Shown here: in pieces, positions 28,207 to 38,418 of the stretch
How positions within the stretch are numbered: position 1 is the stretch's first letter
Layout of the letters: each line of letters starts with the position of its first letter
Assembly (NCBI GenBank): GCA_019359505.1
Contig: JAHHHD010000006.1
Coordinates: forward strand, 1-64,000
DNA length: 64,000 nt
Direction: 5' to 3'
Source of the DNA: Drouetiella hepatica Uher 2000/2452
GTDB lineage: Bacteria > Cyanobacteriota > Cyanobacteriia > Elainellales > Elainellaceae
The notes under the pieces: model-generated
Told to the model about the DNA's origin: nothing
The model's database searches: none
What the model saw: the letters and a program-made list of their open reading frames with translations, nothing else
Translations under genes and position numbers: made by a program

Positions 28207-30901
28207 TATCGGCTTCTCCTTCTTCCAGGACATCTTCTTCTGCAAGACCCTCTTCTGCGATTGCTTCTGCATCAGGCTCCCCATTAGGCTCTGTGCTAGA
28301 CATCAGTTGATTTAGGATCTCGATCGCCGTTCCCTCTGTCCCTTCGACCGCTACGTCCACCGTAGTCTCCTCCCCTGAAGGCGGCACCAAAGCGATGCCA
28401 ACAATCGCGTCATCTTCATCCAATCGCTGTACCCGCACCCCGGTTGCCGCCCGTGACTGGCAGGAAATCGCGTTGACGGTTTGGCGAATAATGATGCCTC
28501 GACTGGTGACGATGATGATTTCGTCATTTTCATTCACGACCTGTAGGGCAGCTAGGCGATCGCCCGGTTTGCGGAATTTAATAGCGCGTAGCCCTAGTCC
28601 AGCTCGTCTTTGCAGCCGGAATTGCCCCACCGGAACCCGCTTACCCAAGCCTCCCATGGTGATTACCAACGCCCAAGGGCCTTGGCTCCGTTCATCCACT
28701 TCTAGCTCTTCAGAGTCAGCCTCGACCTCGGCATCCTCGCTTTCGGCAATGCTGGCAACCACCTGACTCGGTAGGATGTCCATACTGATCAGCTCATCCC
28801 CTTTGCGAAGCGCCATTGATTTCACCCCGCGTGTAGGTCTGCCTAGAGGACGCAACTGCTCATGATTTGAGCGGAAGTGAATCGTCATACCCTGCCGGGT
28901 GCCAATCATGACGCTATCCTCTGCCCTTGCCAGACGCACCCAGCGAAGCTGATCTTCTTCCTCTAAGGAAATGGCGATCAGACCGTTGGCGCGAATATGG
29001 CTGAAGGCAGAAAGCTCGGTTTTTTTGATAAAGCCTTTCTGCGTCAGCATCACCAGATACTCGTCATCGGTAAACGCCGACACCGGAATGATGGAGGTGA
29101 TTTTTTCCTGATGGGAAATCGGCAGCATCTGCACGATCGGCGTACCTTTTGCGGTTCGTGAAGCTGTAGGAATCTGGTAGGCTCTGAGGCAGTAGGAAAT
29201 GCCGCGATCGCTGAAAAACAAGATGCTGTCGTGATCGTTGCAGGTTAAGAAGTGCTGAATCCCGTCATCTTCCTTCATGCGGGTGCCAGCTTTGCCGCGC
29301 GTAGCTCGACTCTGGGCTTCAAAGGTGCTGACAGGCATCCGCTTAATGTAGCCCTGCTCAGTCAGCAAGAGGATGGCTTGCTCATTGGCAATCAAGTCCA
29401 TATCGCCCAGCTCACCATCTGCTGTTTCAATAATGGTGCGGCGTGGGGAAACGTGAGCCGCCCGAATCTCAGTCACCTCCGTGTGAATAATTTGCAGAAT
29501 TCGCTCTCGCCGCGCCAGGATATCCTGCAAATCGGCAATTCTAAGCTGTAGATCCTCATGCTCCTTCTGGATCTTTTCAGCTTCTAGCGCCGTCAAACGC
29601 CGCAACTGCATTTGCAAAATGGCGTCAGCTTGAGTGTCCGACAGGCTGTAGGCTGCCATCAGCTCTTGACGTGCGGTGGCAGTATCTGCCGCATGGCGAA
29701 TAATGCTAATCAGCTGATCTAGATTGGCTAGTGCTACCAGCAGACCTTGCAGGATGTGATCCCGATCTTCTGCCTTGCGGAGTTCGTACCGGGTGCGCCG
29801 AGTAATCGTTTCCACCCGGAAATCTAGGAAAACTTGCAGCGCCTGACGCAGGCTCAGAAGCTGCGGTTCGCTATTCACGAGCGCCAGCATATTCACGCCA
29901 AAGTTTGCCTGGACGGGGGTCTGTTTATAGAGATTATTCAACACGACTCTGGCGTAGGCATCGCGCCGCAGTTCGATGACGATGCGCATTCCATCGCGAT
30001 CGCTCTCGTCCCGAATATCAGAAATACCCTCTAGCCGATGCTCGTTGACCATCTCGGCGATCTTTTCAATCAGCGATGCCTTGTTGGTCTGGTAGGGCAG
30101 CTCGGTGATGATGATGGCATCGCGATCGGGACGACCTCGCTGTTCCAGGGTTTCGATCGTCGCCACACCCCGCATGGTGATGGAGCCGCGTCCGGTTGTG
30201 TAGGCTTCCCGGATACCGCTGGTGCCTAGGATTTGACCGCCCGTCGGGAAGTCGGGGCCTGGAATGTATTCCATTAGCTCCAAGTCGGTAATCTCAGGGT
30301 TTTGGATCAGAGCTAGCAACCCATCCAGCAGCTCGCCTAAGTTGTGGGGGGGAATATTGGTTGCCATGCCCACGGCAATGCCCGACGAGCCGTTCAGCAA
30401 AAGCTGCGGAATTCGTGCCGGGAGCACTAAAGGCTCCTGCTGAGAGCCATCAAAGTTGTCGGTAAAGCCTACGGTTTCGGATTCAATATCTCGCAGCAGG
30501 GAGTTGACCGTCAGCGCATGGAGGCGACATTCGGTATATCGCATGGCGGCGGGCGGATCGTTGTCGATCGAACCAAAGTTGCCATGCCCCGAAATCAGCG
30601 GCATCCGCATAGAGAAGTCTTGCGCCATCCGCACCAGAGCGTCATAGATGGAGGTGTCGCCGTGGGGGTGATACTTACCCAGCACATCCCCCACTACGCG
30701 GGCGCACTTACGGAAAGGGCGATCGTGAGTCAACCCCAGCTCATGCATGGCGTACAAAATGCGTCGATGGACAGGCTTCAAGCCATCCCTCGCATCCGGT
30801 AGCGCACGCCCCACAATAACGCTCATGGCGTATTCCAGGTAAGATCGGGACATCTCATTCCGCAAATCTGTGGGAACAATCCGCTCTTGAGGGATACTCA
30901 T
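28184..30901 (-). CDS. gyrA: DNA gyrase subunit A
   Basis: The 905-residue type IIA topoisomerase breakage-reunion subunit. Catalytic tyrosine is Y122 in [10 protein letters not shown], with [12 protein letters not shown] near 77 and the [26 protein letters not shown] segment behind it. The C-terminal beta-pinwheel has six repeat-like blades, and the protein ends in a very acidic tail, as in gyrases. The GyrA box is not the classic QRRGGKG: at the equivalent place the protein reads [10 protein letters not shown]. Cyanobacteria carry two GyrA/ParC-like genes, so this could be either paralogue. The gene has its own 340-bp upstream region. Confidence 0.9.
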   Translation of the reverse strand: MSIPQERIVPTDLRNEMSRSYLEYAMSVIVGRALPDARDGLKPVHRRILYAMHELGLTHDRPFRKCARVVGDVLGKYHPHGDTSIYDALVRMAQDFSMRMPLISGHGNFGSIDNDPPAAMRYTECRLHALTVNSLLRDIESETVGFTDNFDGSQQEPLVLPARIPQLLLNGSSGIAVGMATNIPPHNLGELLDGLLALIQNPEITDLELMEYIPGPDFPTGGQILGTSGIREAYTTGRGSITMRGVATIETLEQRGRPDRDAIIITELPYQTNKASLIEKIAEMVNEHRLEGISDIRDESDRDGMRIVIELRRDAYARVVLNNLYKQTPVQANFGVNMLALVNSEPQLLSLRQALQVFLDFRVETITRRTRYELRKAEDRDHILQGLLVALANLDQLISIIRHAADTATARQELMAAYSLSDTQADAILQMQLRRLTALEAEKIQKEHEDLQLRIADLQDILARRERILQIIHTEVTEIRAAHVSPRRTIIETADGELGDMDLIANEQAILLLTEQGYIKRMPVSTFEAQSRATRGKAGTRMKEDDGIQHFLTCNDHDSILFFSDRGISYCLRAYQIPTASRTAKGTPIVQMLPISHQEKITSIIPVSAFTDDEYLVMLTQKGFIKKTELSAFSHIRANGLIAISLEEEDQLRWVRLARAEDSVMIGTRQGMTIHFRSNHEQLRPLGRPTRGVKSMALRKGDELISMDILPSQVVASIAESEDAEVEADSEELEVDERSQGPWALVITMGGLGKRVPVGQFRLQRRAGLGLRAIKFRKPGDRLAALQVVNENDEIIIVTSRGIIIRQTVNAISCQSRAATGVRVQRLDEDDAIVGIALVPPSGEETTVDVAVEGTEGTAIEILNQLMSSTEPNGEPDAEAIAEEGLAEEDVLEEGEADIIEPLTE

Positions 30902-31252
30902 AGTAATTTAAGAAACTCCAAAAGTTTGAGCTTTCAGCCGATGGTCTTGCGGAAATAACCCTGTAGGAAAGGCGCTTGGGTAGTTGCTAAATCCCATGAC
31001 TCAGCCTTAAAGTTACCGCCACGAAGTTGCTTGCTCTTGACTGAAATTTTAACATATTTTTGCCTTCAAAAGGGCTAAAAGTTTGACGCTATACCGCTTC
31101 TGGTGTTTGGAATGCTGGGACTGCGATCGTCAAATCTTCACGAAACTTTTATGGTCGAACGATCGCCTTGCAACAAATCTTAAGCGTCAGCTTTGTTATG
31201 CTCGTCCTGGTGATGCAGGACGTGTGTTTGTCGTTAGTTGAGGAAAGCTCTT
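30902..31252. other. divergent promoter region of gyrA and the YdcF gene
   Basis: About 350 bp without a gene, hairpin or repeat. It should contain the promoters of gyrA (minus) and the YdcF-like gene (plus). TTGAGGAAAG just before 31253 is the ribosome binding site that decides the downstream start. Confidence 0.45.
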
Positions 31253-32050
31253 ATGTTAGTCGCCTCCATGATAAACTCAGCCCTCTGCTCCATTGAGACT
31301 AGCGCTTGGCTTCCCGCAAAAGGATGGGTATCTAGCTGGGTGACACAGCCGTTTCTGGTGCTGCCCTTATTTTTAGTTTTGTTTCAAATACTGAGCTTCA
31401 TTCCGCGTCGGTATGGTCGCCGCTGGCTGCAATCGCTGGTTTTTGCTTCAGCACTGGTCTACTTGATGGTGTTATTTCCCCCAGCAGTCCGGCTTGCCGA
31501 ACGGGCTCTGGTGAAGCAAATTCCCCATGACTCTGGCAAGGCTGCTGACGCAGTCGTGGTTTTGGGGCGCGGAGAATCGCTGAATCCTTCGCGGGTTGAG
31601 GCGGCGGCTAAGCTCTGGGAAGAGAAAAGAGCGCCGCTGATTTTTGCTAGCGGCATTCAGGATGCGCCTAAAATTGTTGAGCAACTGCATAACAAAGGAA
31701 TTCCTGAGCAAGATCTGACGGGAGAAGGTTGTTCTCGCACGACCTATGAGAACGCTAAGTTCACGGCAGAAGTGCTGAAGCCGCAGGGCGTCAAGCGAAT
31801 TTTGCTGGTCACAGATGCGCCCCATATGCTGCGATCGCAGCTCACCTTCCAAAATTTCGGCTTTACCGTCATTCCGGTTCCGAGTTCTGGTTCGCCAGAC
31901 CTAAGCCGAGGAGACAGAGCCAGACTGGTGATGTATGAGTATGCAGGTTTAGTGAGCTATGGGCTAATGGGCAGATTCTCTCCAAAGGAAGCGCTCAAGA
32001 TGAGCCTCCTGCCCGTTTTGGAAAGTGTTGAGAAATTAGGAAAGCAATGA
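31253..32050 (+). CDS. YdcF/ElyC family membrane protein (DUF218)
   Basis: A 265-residue protein started at ATG 31253 because GAGGAAAG lies eight bases upstream. Two N-terminal membrane segments (FLVLPLFLVLFQILSFI and WLQSLVFASALVYLMVLF) precede a DUF218 domain. The domain begins ADAVVVLGRGESLNPSRVE and contains the conserved SRTTYENAKFTAEVL and ILLVTDAPHMLRSQLTFQ. Relatives such as SanA and ElyC act in envelope integrity, but the exact activity is not settled. It is convergent with the GH57 gene. Confidence 0.85.
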   Translation: MLVASMINSALCSIETSAWLPAKGWVSSWVTQPFLVLPLFLVLFQILSFIPRRYGRRWLQSLVFASALVYLMVLFPPAVRLAERALVKQIPHDSGKAADAVVVLGRGESLNPSRVEAAAKLWEEKRAPLIFASGIQDAPKIVEQLHNKGIPEQDLTGEGCSRTTYENAKFTAEVLKPQGVKRILLVTDAPHMLRSQLTFQNFGFTVIPVPSSGSPDLSRGDRARLVMYEYAGLVSYGLMGRFSPKEALKMSLLPVLESVEKLGKQ

Positions 32051-32073
32051 GTCGATTTTAGATTTTGGATTTT

Positions 32074-32163
32074 GGCTGTCGCCAGTTTGCTTAGGACATT
32101 TTGGTAGGACGCTTCGCGCCCCACCAAAATGTCCCCGCCCTAACCGCCTTGGCGGTTGCCATA
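32074..32163 (+). repeat. palindromic element, full copy
   Basis: Left flank GGCTGTCGCCAGTTTGC, arms GACATTTTGGTAGGACGC and GCGCCCCACCAAAATGTC (32095-32112, 32116-32133; two mismatches), triloop TTC, and right flank CCGCCTTGGCGGTTGCCATA. Heptamer repeat DNA (32054-32075) abuts its left end. Confidence 0.85.
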
Positions 32164-32173
32164 AATCTAGAAT

Positions 32174-34738
32174 CTAGAACGCGCTTGTATCGATCGCTAA
32201 CTTCTCACCTAGCGCTAGGAACTCTGCCTGAGATTGCAGCGATTCTTGGCGGTGCCACTGGCTGAGGTATAGCTCCTGAGTGCGATCGAGCGCCAATGGC
32301 AGATGTAGCCGCTCTCCTAGTTCAATCAATCGCTTGACCCAGTCCAGATGATCCAGGGCATCTAGTTCAGCGTCAGACAAGATTGACCAGAGCGATCGCC
32401 AGATCAGCCGCTCCAGGATTTGCTTAATTTGCGGCATTTTAATTTGGCAGTGCAGATGATCGGCTTCGTGGGCGATCGCCTCTAGCTCTGCTAAGTGGCT
32501 GTGGCAAAGCTGTGGATCGTTGAACGGAAAATCGCTAGTCTCCCGCTCCAAAATCTGCAAAGAGTCAATGGCGCGGTGGCTGATGGCAATCTCTGCCGCC
32601 ACCTGTAGTTCCTGGGGCACTTCTAGCCCATCTCGATGAAATGCCATGAGAATGCCGTAGTTATCTCGGTAGACCTGAGTGTAGAGCTGGTCGAGCCGGG
32701 TCAGGGTTTCCTGGCTGAGCAGATGCATCATCCGATGGCGCTCCTCAGCAAATAGATCTTGCAGACTGAAAGATTGACTGCCAAAAATCCGGCTCATGGT
32801 CAGAATAGTTTGGGCAGCGCTGGCTTGCCCTAAAGCATTAAATACACTTTCTTTGGCTTGGCTATACGCCCGTCTACCCGTAAAAGACTGAACACAGCAG
32901 TGAAAGTCCCAGCCGCCTAGATGCAGCACCGCAAATGCCATCTGGCTAGTTTCTCGCGTCATCTCAGAGGTAAGCTGAATCTGACCGATCGCCAAAGTCA
33001 GCGCTCCTAGCCTCTGCATCTGATAATCTAATGCGTGAACGCCGTAGCAGTAGACATGCTGATCGCGGGTGCCCAGGAGAGACAGGATGGCATAGTGAGC
33101 TGCCACTTGCTCCAGGCTGACTTGGGACGGCAGCACCAGCTGACGATAAACATCTGCACCGTTTTGAAACAACTCCGTCACGTTGCTAGGAGCCAGGGAA
33201 AGTCTTTTAATGAAGCCCTTCTCCAGCTGAATGCCCGACACGTCTCCTGCCAGCTCGATCGCCCTTGCCGCATAGCGCAAAATTTGGGTGCCCTCAGGAC
33301 GAGAGAGTTCGTCAAAGAACCAGCCACAGCTCGTATACATAAGCTGTACATGACGCTGCATTTCTAACAGCCGCAAGGCATCCACCCGTTCGGCAACGCT
33401 GAGTCTGTGGGTTTGATGCTGTGATAAAAAACGGCTGGTGACGCTGGGCGTGCGATCGAGGATTACCTGAATATATTCGTCTCGCGCCTTCCAGGGGTCT
33501 CGAAACAGCTTCTTGCCGCTTTCTTCATAGACCTTGACGAGCTGCTCCCGCAGCCAGTCTAGGCTTTCCCGGAGCGGCTTTCGCCATTTCTGGTGCCAGT
33601 TGCCGCCGCCGCCACAGCCGCAGTTATCCTGCCAGCGATCGACCCCGTGGGAACAGCTCCAGGATGTGACAGGCTTTAGCTTTACTTCCCAGGTAGGCGG
33701 GTTAAGGCTGAGGTAGTGAGCAAAGTTTGTCACCGTCCAACGGCGATCGGGAAACTCTTGAGTAAAGGCATAAGCCAGGGCTTTTTCAGTGCCGCCTCGG
33801 TGATGCCCAAAGGTTTCGCCATCAGTGGCGACTGAAATGAGCTGCGCTGAAGGGCGATCTTGACGGACAGCCTCACCGACTCTCTCTGCGAGCTGATGGG
33901 AACTGCTCAGCACATCGTTGAACCCCATGTCTCGCGAGATGGGGCCGTCGTAGAAAAAGATGTCAATGTATTCTGCCGCCTCAGGCAAGTAACAGCGGTA
34001 GGGCTGAGTCGGGTCAATTTGGTTATCCGCAGCTTCTAGCCAAGCAGGATCAGGATGCTCAGCCGTAGATAGAGGGCGGCAGCGCTGAGCTTGGGAAGGA
34101 GCCAAAATAATAAACTTAATTCCTTCAGCTACTAAAGCCGTTAGGGTAGGATAGTCAACCGCCGTTTCTGCCAGCCACATCCCTTCTGGATCTCGCCCAA
34201 ACCGCAATCGAAAATCAGCTTTCCCCCAGCGAATTTGCGTGTACTTATCTCGTTCGCTCGCCAGCGGCAGGATGATGTGGTTATAGACCTGAGCGATCGC
34301 ATTGCCATGACCGCCCAGCCTTGCCGCGCTAAGGCGATCGGCTTCCAAAATTCGCTGATAGACCTCTAGATCGTGACGCTCCAGCCAGCTCATGAGCGTC
34401 GCGCCAATGTTAAAGCTGAGGTATTCATAATTATTGACGATGCCCAACAGCTCTCCTCGACTATTCACCACCCGCGCAAATGCATTAGGACGGTAGCATT
34501 CCTGGTGAATTCGCTCATTCCAGTCGTGAAAGGGGGCGGCGCTGGGCTGACGCTCGATCGCATTCAAGTAAGGGTTCTCACGGGGGGGTTGGTAGAAATG
34601 CCCATGTACCGTTACATAAATCGCTGCATTGCCCGACTTGTCTGACGCGTCGAATTTAGCGCCTCGATTGCTTTTAATCTGCTTTTCAGTCTGGCGTTCG
34701 AGGTGAGAAGTGAGGGACTCTAGATTGTGTGAGGACAT
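32174..34738 (-). CDS. glycoside hydrolase family 57 protein with DUF3536
   Basis: An 854-residue protein. The N-terminal GH57 (alpha)-barrel begins YVTVHGHFYQPPRENPYL. Its likely nucleophile Glu is in EGMWLAETAVD and the acid/base Asp in SVATDGETFGHH. The C-terminal part from about residue 480 is the all-helical DUF3536 region (MYTSCGWFFDELSRPEGTQ). GH57 enzymes act on alpha-glucans (amylase, branching or amylopullulanase types). The DUF3536 subgroup is uncharacterised; a role in glycogen metabolism is a reasonable inference for a cyanobacterium. A Cys/Gly-rich loop (NCGCGGGGNW) is an unusual insertion. No signal peptide. Confidence 0.88.
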   Translation of the reverse strand: MSSHNLESLTSHLERQTEKQIKSNRGAKFDASDKSGNAAIYVTVHGHFYQPPRENPYLNAIERQPSAAPFHDWNERIHQECYRPNAFARVVNSRGELLGIVNNYEYLSFNIGATLMSWLERHDLEVYQRILEADRLSAARLGGHGNAIAQVYNHIILPLASERDKYTQIRWGKADFRLRFGRDPEGMWLAETAVDYPTLTALVAEGIKFIILAPSQAQRCRPLSTAEHPDPAWLEAADNQIDPTQPYRCYLPEAAEYIDIFFYDGPISRDMGFNDVLSSSHQLAERVGEAVRQDRPSAQLISVATDGETFGHHRGGTEKALAYAFTQEFPDRRWTVTNFAHYLSLNPPTWEVKLKPVTSWSCSHGVDRWQDNCGCGGGGNWHQKWRKPLRESLDWLREQLVKVYEESGKKLFRDPWKARDEYIQVILDRTPSVTSRFLSQHQTHRLSVAERVDALRLLEMQRHVQLMYTSCGWFFDELSRPEGTQILRYAARAIELAGDVSGIQLEKGFIKRLSLAPSNVTELFQNGADVYRQLVLPSQVSLEQVAAHYAILSLLGTRDQHVYCYGVHALDYQMQRLGALTLAIGQIQLTSEMTRETSQMAFAVLHLGGWDFHCCVQSFTGRRAYSQAKESVFNALGQASAAQTILTMSRIFGSQSFSLQDLFAEERHRMMHLLSQETLTRLDQLYTQVYRDNYGILMAFHRDGLEVPQELQVAAEIAISHRAIDSLQILERETSDFPFNDPQLCHSHLAELEAIAHEADHLHCQIKMPQIKQILERLIWRSLWSILSDAELDALDHLDWVKRLIELGERLHLPLALDRTQELYLSQWHRQESLQSQAEFLALGEKLAIDTSAF

Positions 34739-35050
34739 GCAGTATTTTGCTGAGGTGCGATCGAATTATTCGCACTTTAAACCAATTCACTGCTATGTCT
34801 TGAGAGCCTATGACCTATGCCATAGCTGAAAATGCTTTACGGAGTGGGGCATTCAGCAGCAGAGATCTAAATTTTCAGGATGGATAGTTTTAATAATTTC
34901 TTAAACAACAAGGGCTGTTTCTAGCGATCCCCACTTGGACTTGAGAAAATTAGCCCCTAAAGAACTAAGGTGGGGGCAATTGCCCCCACCTTAGTTACCC
35001 GACATCGTCAACAACTAGCATCACAACCTAGGGAAACACGGTCTTTATCT
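34739..35050. other. intergenic region with a perfect palindrome
   Basis: About 310 bp upstream of the GH57 gene and downstream of the DUF4278 gene. No gene is seen. It contains the 34-bp perfect palindrome at 34963-34996. Confidence 0.5.
34963..34996. repeat. 34-bp perfect palindrome
   Basis: AACTAAGGTGGGGGCAA is followed directly by its exact reverse complement, with no loop. The core GTGGGGGC / GCCCCCAC resembles the stems of the dispersed elements. It may serve as a transcription end for the minus-strand DUF4278 gene, but no T-run follows. Confidence 0.8.
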
Positions 35051-35470
35051 TTACTTGGCTTCGGTCAAAGCCTCTAGCTCTTTCTGAAGCTGAAGGGTGA
35101 GGTGACGATCGCCCTTGGCTCTGGCAATTGCCATCCGTCGCTGCAAAGATTGCAGCTGCTGCCGACGGTGCAGTTGGTTTGCCCCCCGTGAGGTAGTCGG
35201 CGAAGACAATCTTGAGTGAACAGGAACAGGCTTGATCGGTCGATTGTTCGCGGATTGCGTTGCCTCGGTCGCCTCAAGTGCCTCGTTCAGGGTCGTGCGA
35301 TAGGCAATGCCGTGATACACCAAACCCATTACAGGCTGAACAAATGAGCTGTCGCCTTCACCTGTATAAATTTGTCCTCCATACTGAATAGGGCGATCGC
35401 TCTTAGATTCTGGAGAGGAGGTCGGTTCGAGACTGTAATCAGCGCCGTGATATTTGAAAGTAGTCGTCAT
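35051..35470 (-). CDS. DUF4278 family protein
   Basis: A 139-residue cyanobacterial protein. Two copies of the short motif seen in DUF4278 are present: FKYHGADYSL at the N-terminus and LVYHGIAYRTT near residue 50. The C-terminal third is a basic coiled coil (RRQQLQSLQRRMAIARAKGDRHLTL). DUF4278 proteins are small cytoplasmic proteins of unknown function. It lies between glnA's terminator and the GH57 gene, on the same strand. Confidence 0.75.
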   Translation of the reverse strand: MTTTFKYHGADYSLEPTSSPESKSDRPIQYGGQIYTGEGDSSFVQPVMGLVYHGIAYRTTLNEALEATEATQSANNRPIKPVPVHSRLSSPTTSRGANQLHRRQQLQSLQRRMAIARAKGDRHLTLQLQKELEALTEAK

Positions 35471-35703
35471 ACTAGGCTCCTGAACTCGTTACTTGTTGAG
35501 TAAGCGCGTTCCTTCGGGAGTATTCCCCTAATTCCGTCTCCATCAGAACCTCTCTGGATTTTAGAAAAGTTGCTAAAAGAGATGAACGATTGCTTTATAT
35601 TCTGTATTTTAAGCTACTTTTTTGAGGCAGGGCGACCGAATTTACGAAATTTAGTATTCCTTTAGCCTGATTCCTAGAAATCAGGCTACGTACAAACTTG
35701 CGC

Positions 35704-35735
35704 AAAAAAAGTGCGCACACTGTGCGCACTTTTTC
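35704..35735 (-). terminator. intrinsic terminator of glnA
   Basis: A G/C-rich hairpin (GTGCGCA stem, TGCGCAC partner, 35711-35729) is flanked by A- and T-runs on both sides. On the minus strand it ends in a long T-run, placing it about 65 bp after the glnA stop. A second inverted repeat (AGCCTGATT / AATCAGGCT, 35664-35687) lies just beyond. Confidence 0.75.
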
Positions 35736-35800
35736 TTCAAGCTTCAAGATTTTGCCGAAAGCTGCAAATCAGCAGTCTTACCTTCTAGTAGTTGTGCAGA

Positions 35801-37219
35801 TTAGCAGTCATAATACAGCTCAAACTCGTAAGGATGCGGCAACTTGCTGAGGGGTCTTACCTCATCATCCATCTTCATCTTGACCCAGTTGTAAATAAAG
35901 TCTTCAGGGAAAACGCCTCCTGCGGTCAAGAATTCGTGATCGCTTTCCAGGTTTGCCAATGCTTCACCCAAGTTTGCCGGAGCCTTGGGCACCTTTGCCA
36001 GCTCTTCAGGAGACATTTCGTAAATGTCTACATCTAAGGGTTCGCCGGGATCAATTTGGTTCTTAATGCCATCCAATCCGGCGCAAAGCATAGAAGCAAA
36101 AGTGAGGTAAGGATTGCTAGAAGCATCAGGACAGCGAAACTCTAGGCGCTTTGCCTTGGGATTGGTGCCAGAGAGGGGAATCCGAATGGATGCCGAGCGG
36201 TTTCCGGCAGAATAGGCCAGGTTAACCGGAGCCTCAAATCCTGGAACTAGCCGCTTGTAGGAGTTGACCGTAGGGTTGGTGAATGCCAGCAGCGACTTAG
36301 CGTGTTTGATTAGACCGCCGATGAACCAGAGTGCCGTTTGGCTCAGTCCCGCATACTTGTCGCCTGCAAACAAGGGCTGTCCATCCTTCCAGATCGACAT
36401 ATGGGAGTGCATCCCGGTGCCGTTGTCATCATGGATGGGCTTGGGCATGAAAGTAGCAGTTTTGCCATACTTGCGCGCCACGTTTTTGACCACGTACTTA
36501 TAGGTCATAACGTAATCGGCGGCATGAACCAAGTCTGAGAAGCGAATTCCCAGCTCACACTGACCGCCCCCAGCCACTTCATGGTGATGCTTTTCGATCG
36601 GCACACCACATCTCGCCATGGTCAGCAGCATCTCTGTACGGATGTCTTGCAGCATATCGGAAGGCGCAACGGGGAAATAGCCACGCTTCTTGCCGATCTT
36701 GTAACCCAAGCTCCCCTCTTTGCCAGAGTTCCAGTTTCCTTCATCTGAGTCGATGAAGAAGTAGCTCTCGTGCCCCGACTGCCCGTATTCGATGCTGTCA
36801 AATATAAAGAATTCTGGCTCAGGACCGCAGTAGACCTTATCGCCAATTCCGGTAGAGATGAGATAATCGATCGCCTTTTGAGCAATCGATCGCGGATCGC
36901 GCTCATAGAGCTGACCCGTGCGCGGATCGACGATCGTACACACCATGCTGAGGGTGGGTTCTACCATGAAGGGATCCATCCAGGCAGTGGTAGGATCGGG
37001 CACCATCGCCATGTCTGAGTTTTGAATGGACTTCCAGCCTTTGATGCTGGAACCATCGAAAGCGACACCGCCAGAGTTCACAAAAGAATCTGCGTCGATC
37101 AGGCTTTTGTGAAATGTGCAGTGCTGCCAAATGCCAAGCAGGTCAACGAACTTGAGATCAATCAGTTCAATGCCCTGCTCGTCAATCATTGTCAAGATTT
37201 CTTGTGCAGTTTCAGGCAT
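35801..37219 (-). CDS. glnA: glutamine synthetase type I
   Basis: GlnA makes glutamine from glutamate, ammonia and ATP and is the main entry of ammonium in cyanobacteria. The 472-residue sequence has the beta-grasp N-terminus ([15 protein letters not shown]), [13 protein letters not shown], and the metal site region [12 protein letters not shown]. It also has the [17 protein letters not shown] segment, the ATP site [19 protein letters not shown] and SASIRIP. The C-terminal IYEMSPEEL has the Tyr at the position adenylylated in enteric enzymes, although cyanobacteria instead use the small inactivating factors IF7/IF17. Neither factor gene is nearby. Expression is probably from the NtcA-type promoter upstream. 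Confidence 0.98.
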   Translation of the reverse strand: MPETAQEILTMIDEQGIELIDLKFVDLLGIWQHCTFHKSLIDADSFVNSGGVAFDGSSIKGWKSIQNSDMAMVPDPTTAWMDPFMVEPTLSMVCTIVDPRTGQLYERDPRSIAQKAIDYLISTGIGDKVYCGPEPEFFIFDSIEYGQSGHESYFFIDSDEGNWNSGKEGSLGYKIGKKRGYFPVAPSDMLQDIRTEMLLTMARCGVPIEKHHHEVAGGGQCELGIRFSDLVHAADYVMTYKYVVKNVARKYGKTATFMPKPIHDDNGTGMHSHMSIWKDGQPLFAGDKYAGLSQTALWFIGGLIKHAKSLLAFTNPTVNSYKRLVPGFEAPVNLAYSAGNRSASIRIPLSGTNPKAKRLEFRCPDASSNPYLTFASMLCAGLDGIKNQIDPGEPLDVDIYEMSPEELAKVPKAPANLGEALANLESDHEFLTAGGVFPEDFIYNWVKMKMDDEVRPLSKLPHPYEFELYYDC

Positions 37220-37426
37220 TCTTTACTCCTTAACTAGTTGCGGCGCTTCTTGGACAGGGGAAGAGATAAAGGAAGGTCGAATGGTAACTGCGATCTAAAG
37301 CTAGATCTCTAGGAGTAGATCAGGCAATTACTACGGGCAACCCGGATCTTTCAAAAGCCTTTGCTGAAAAGGTCTATTGGCTTAGTAAGCCGCCTTACAA
37401 AGCTGAGGCTTAAGTTAGGCTGAACA

Positions 37427-37469
37427 ATCATATGTACAGCTTCAATCTGGATTTTGTATATATGGCTAC
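37427..37469 (-). promoter_or_regulatory. NtcA-activated promoter of glnA
   Basis: On the minus strand, GTA-N8-TAC lies at 37469-37456 and a -10 box TATGAT (matching TAN3T) at 37432-37427, 23 bases apart. This is the canonical layout of NtcA class II promoters in cyanobacteria, where the NtcA site replaces the -35 box. Transcription would start near 37420 and leave a leader of about 200 bases. Both elements and spacing are read directly from the sequence. Confidence 0.85.
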
Positions 37470-37560
37470 TAAATTTGAGGCGATCGCGCCAAACTTAACT
37501 CTAGGCTCAAAAATTAAACGTCACTTATAAAGCCACCTCATTAATTTAAATTGATGAGGT

Positions 37561-37613
37561 GGCAGATGATTTTCGAGAGCCGCGCGGAGCGCGGCTCTCG
37601 AAAATCATCTGCC
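37561..37613. repeat. 25-bp perfect hairpin between glnA and apcF
   Basis: Arms 37561-37585 and 37589-37613 are perfectly complementary around triloop GGA. The inner part GAGAGCCGCGC resembles the element at 3248-3296. It lies in the divergent region, upstream of both promoters' transcripts. Confidence 0.85.
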
Positions 37614-37837
37614 CTGCTTGGGGCTTAAATTGGTATGAGAAGATATCGTTCACAGTGCCCTACCTTCCAGGATCGATCGCGCTTGGTGAGGACAAAGTGC
37701 TTAATAAATCCTGACAAGCAGAGCCGTTTACTAGGGTCAAATTGGGTAAGGGCATCGTGATAAACTGAAGAGCAACGCTGTAAGACAGAAAATACTTAGA
37801 ATTCACACATTAGTAAGCTGTTGGGAGATTAGATTTC

Positions 37838-38347
37838 ATGCGGGATGCGGTGACCAGTCTGATTAAGAACTACGACAGCACAGGTCGATACCTCGATCGA
37901 AACGCCATGGATGACCTGAAATCCTACTTCAACTCAGGGCTGGCAAGGGTGAAGGCGGCAGGCGTAATTAACGGCAACGCGGCGGCGATCGTCAAACAGG
38001 CGGGTCTCCAGCTCTTTGAAGATGTTCCTGAACTGATTCGTCCAGGCGGCAATGCCTACACCACTCGGCGCTATGCCGCCTGTCTGCGAGATATGGACTA
38101 TTATCTTCGCTACGCTAGCTACGCGCTGGTGGCGGGCAACATGGATGTGCTGAACGAGCGCGTTCTGCAAGGCTTGCGAGAAACCTATAACTCATTGGGC
38201 GTACCGATCGGGCCTACGGTCATGGGCATCCAGATCATGAAAGACATTGTCAAAGAGCAGGTTGCAGCCGCAGGAATTAGCGATACAACCATGGTGGATC
38301 AGCCTTTTGACTACATCACGCGAGAACTCAGCGAACAAGACGTGTAA
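37838..38347 (+). CDS. apcF: allophycocyanin beta-18 subunit
   Basis: ApcF replaces one beta subunit in the terminal-emitter trimers of the phycobilisome core, helping to pass energy to the photosystems. The 169-residue globin-fold sequence carries the chromophore cysteine C82 (RRYAACLRDMDYYLRYA) and N72 in RPGGNAYTT, the usually methylated Asn. The start MRDAVTSLIKNYDSTGRYLD and end YITRELSEQDV distinguish it from ApcB. It is monocistronic, as apcF is in other cyanobacteria, and has a strong terminator after its stop. Confidence 0.95.
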   Translation: MRDAVTSLIKNYDSTGRYLDRNAMDDLKSYFNSGLARVKAAGVINGNAAAIVKQAGLQLFEDVPELIRPGGNAYTTRRYAACLRDMDYYLRYASYALVAGNMDVLNERVLQGLRETYNSLGVPIGPTVMGIQIMKDIVKEQVAAAGISDTTMVDQPFDYITRELSEQDV

Positions 38348-38373
38348 GACTCGCTCGTTCATAGGTTAAAAAA

Positions 38374-38400
38374 GGGCGCATCTCGGATGCGCCCTTTTTT
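38374..38400 (+). terminator. intrinsic terminator of apcF
   Basis: Stem GGGCGCAT / ATGCGCCC with loop CTCGG is followed by TTTTTT, 27 bases after the apcF stop. Confidence 0.9.
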
Positions 38401-38418
38401 AGGCAAACTGGAACTCTT

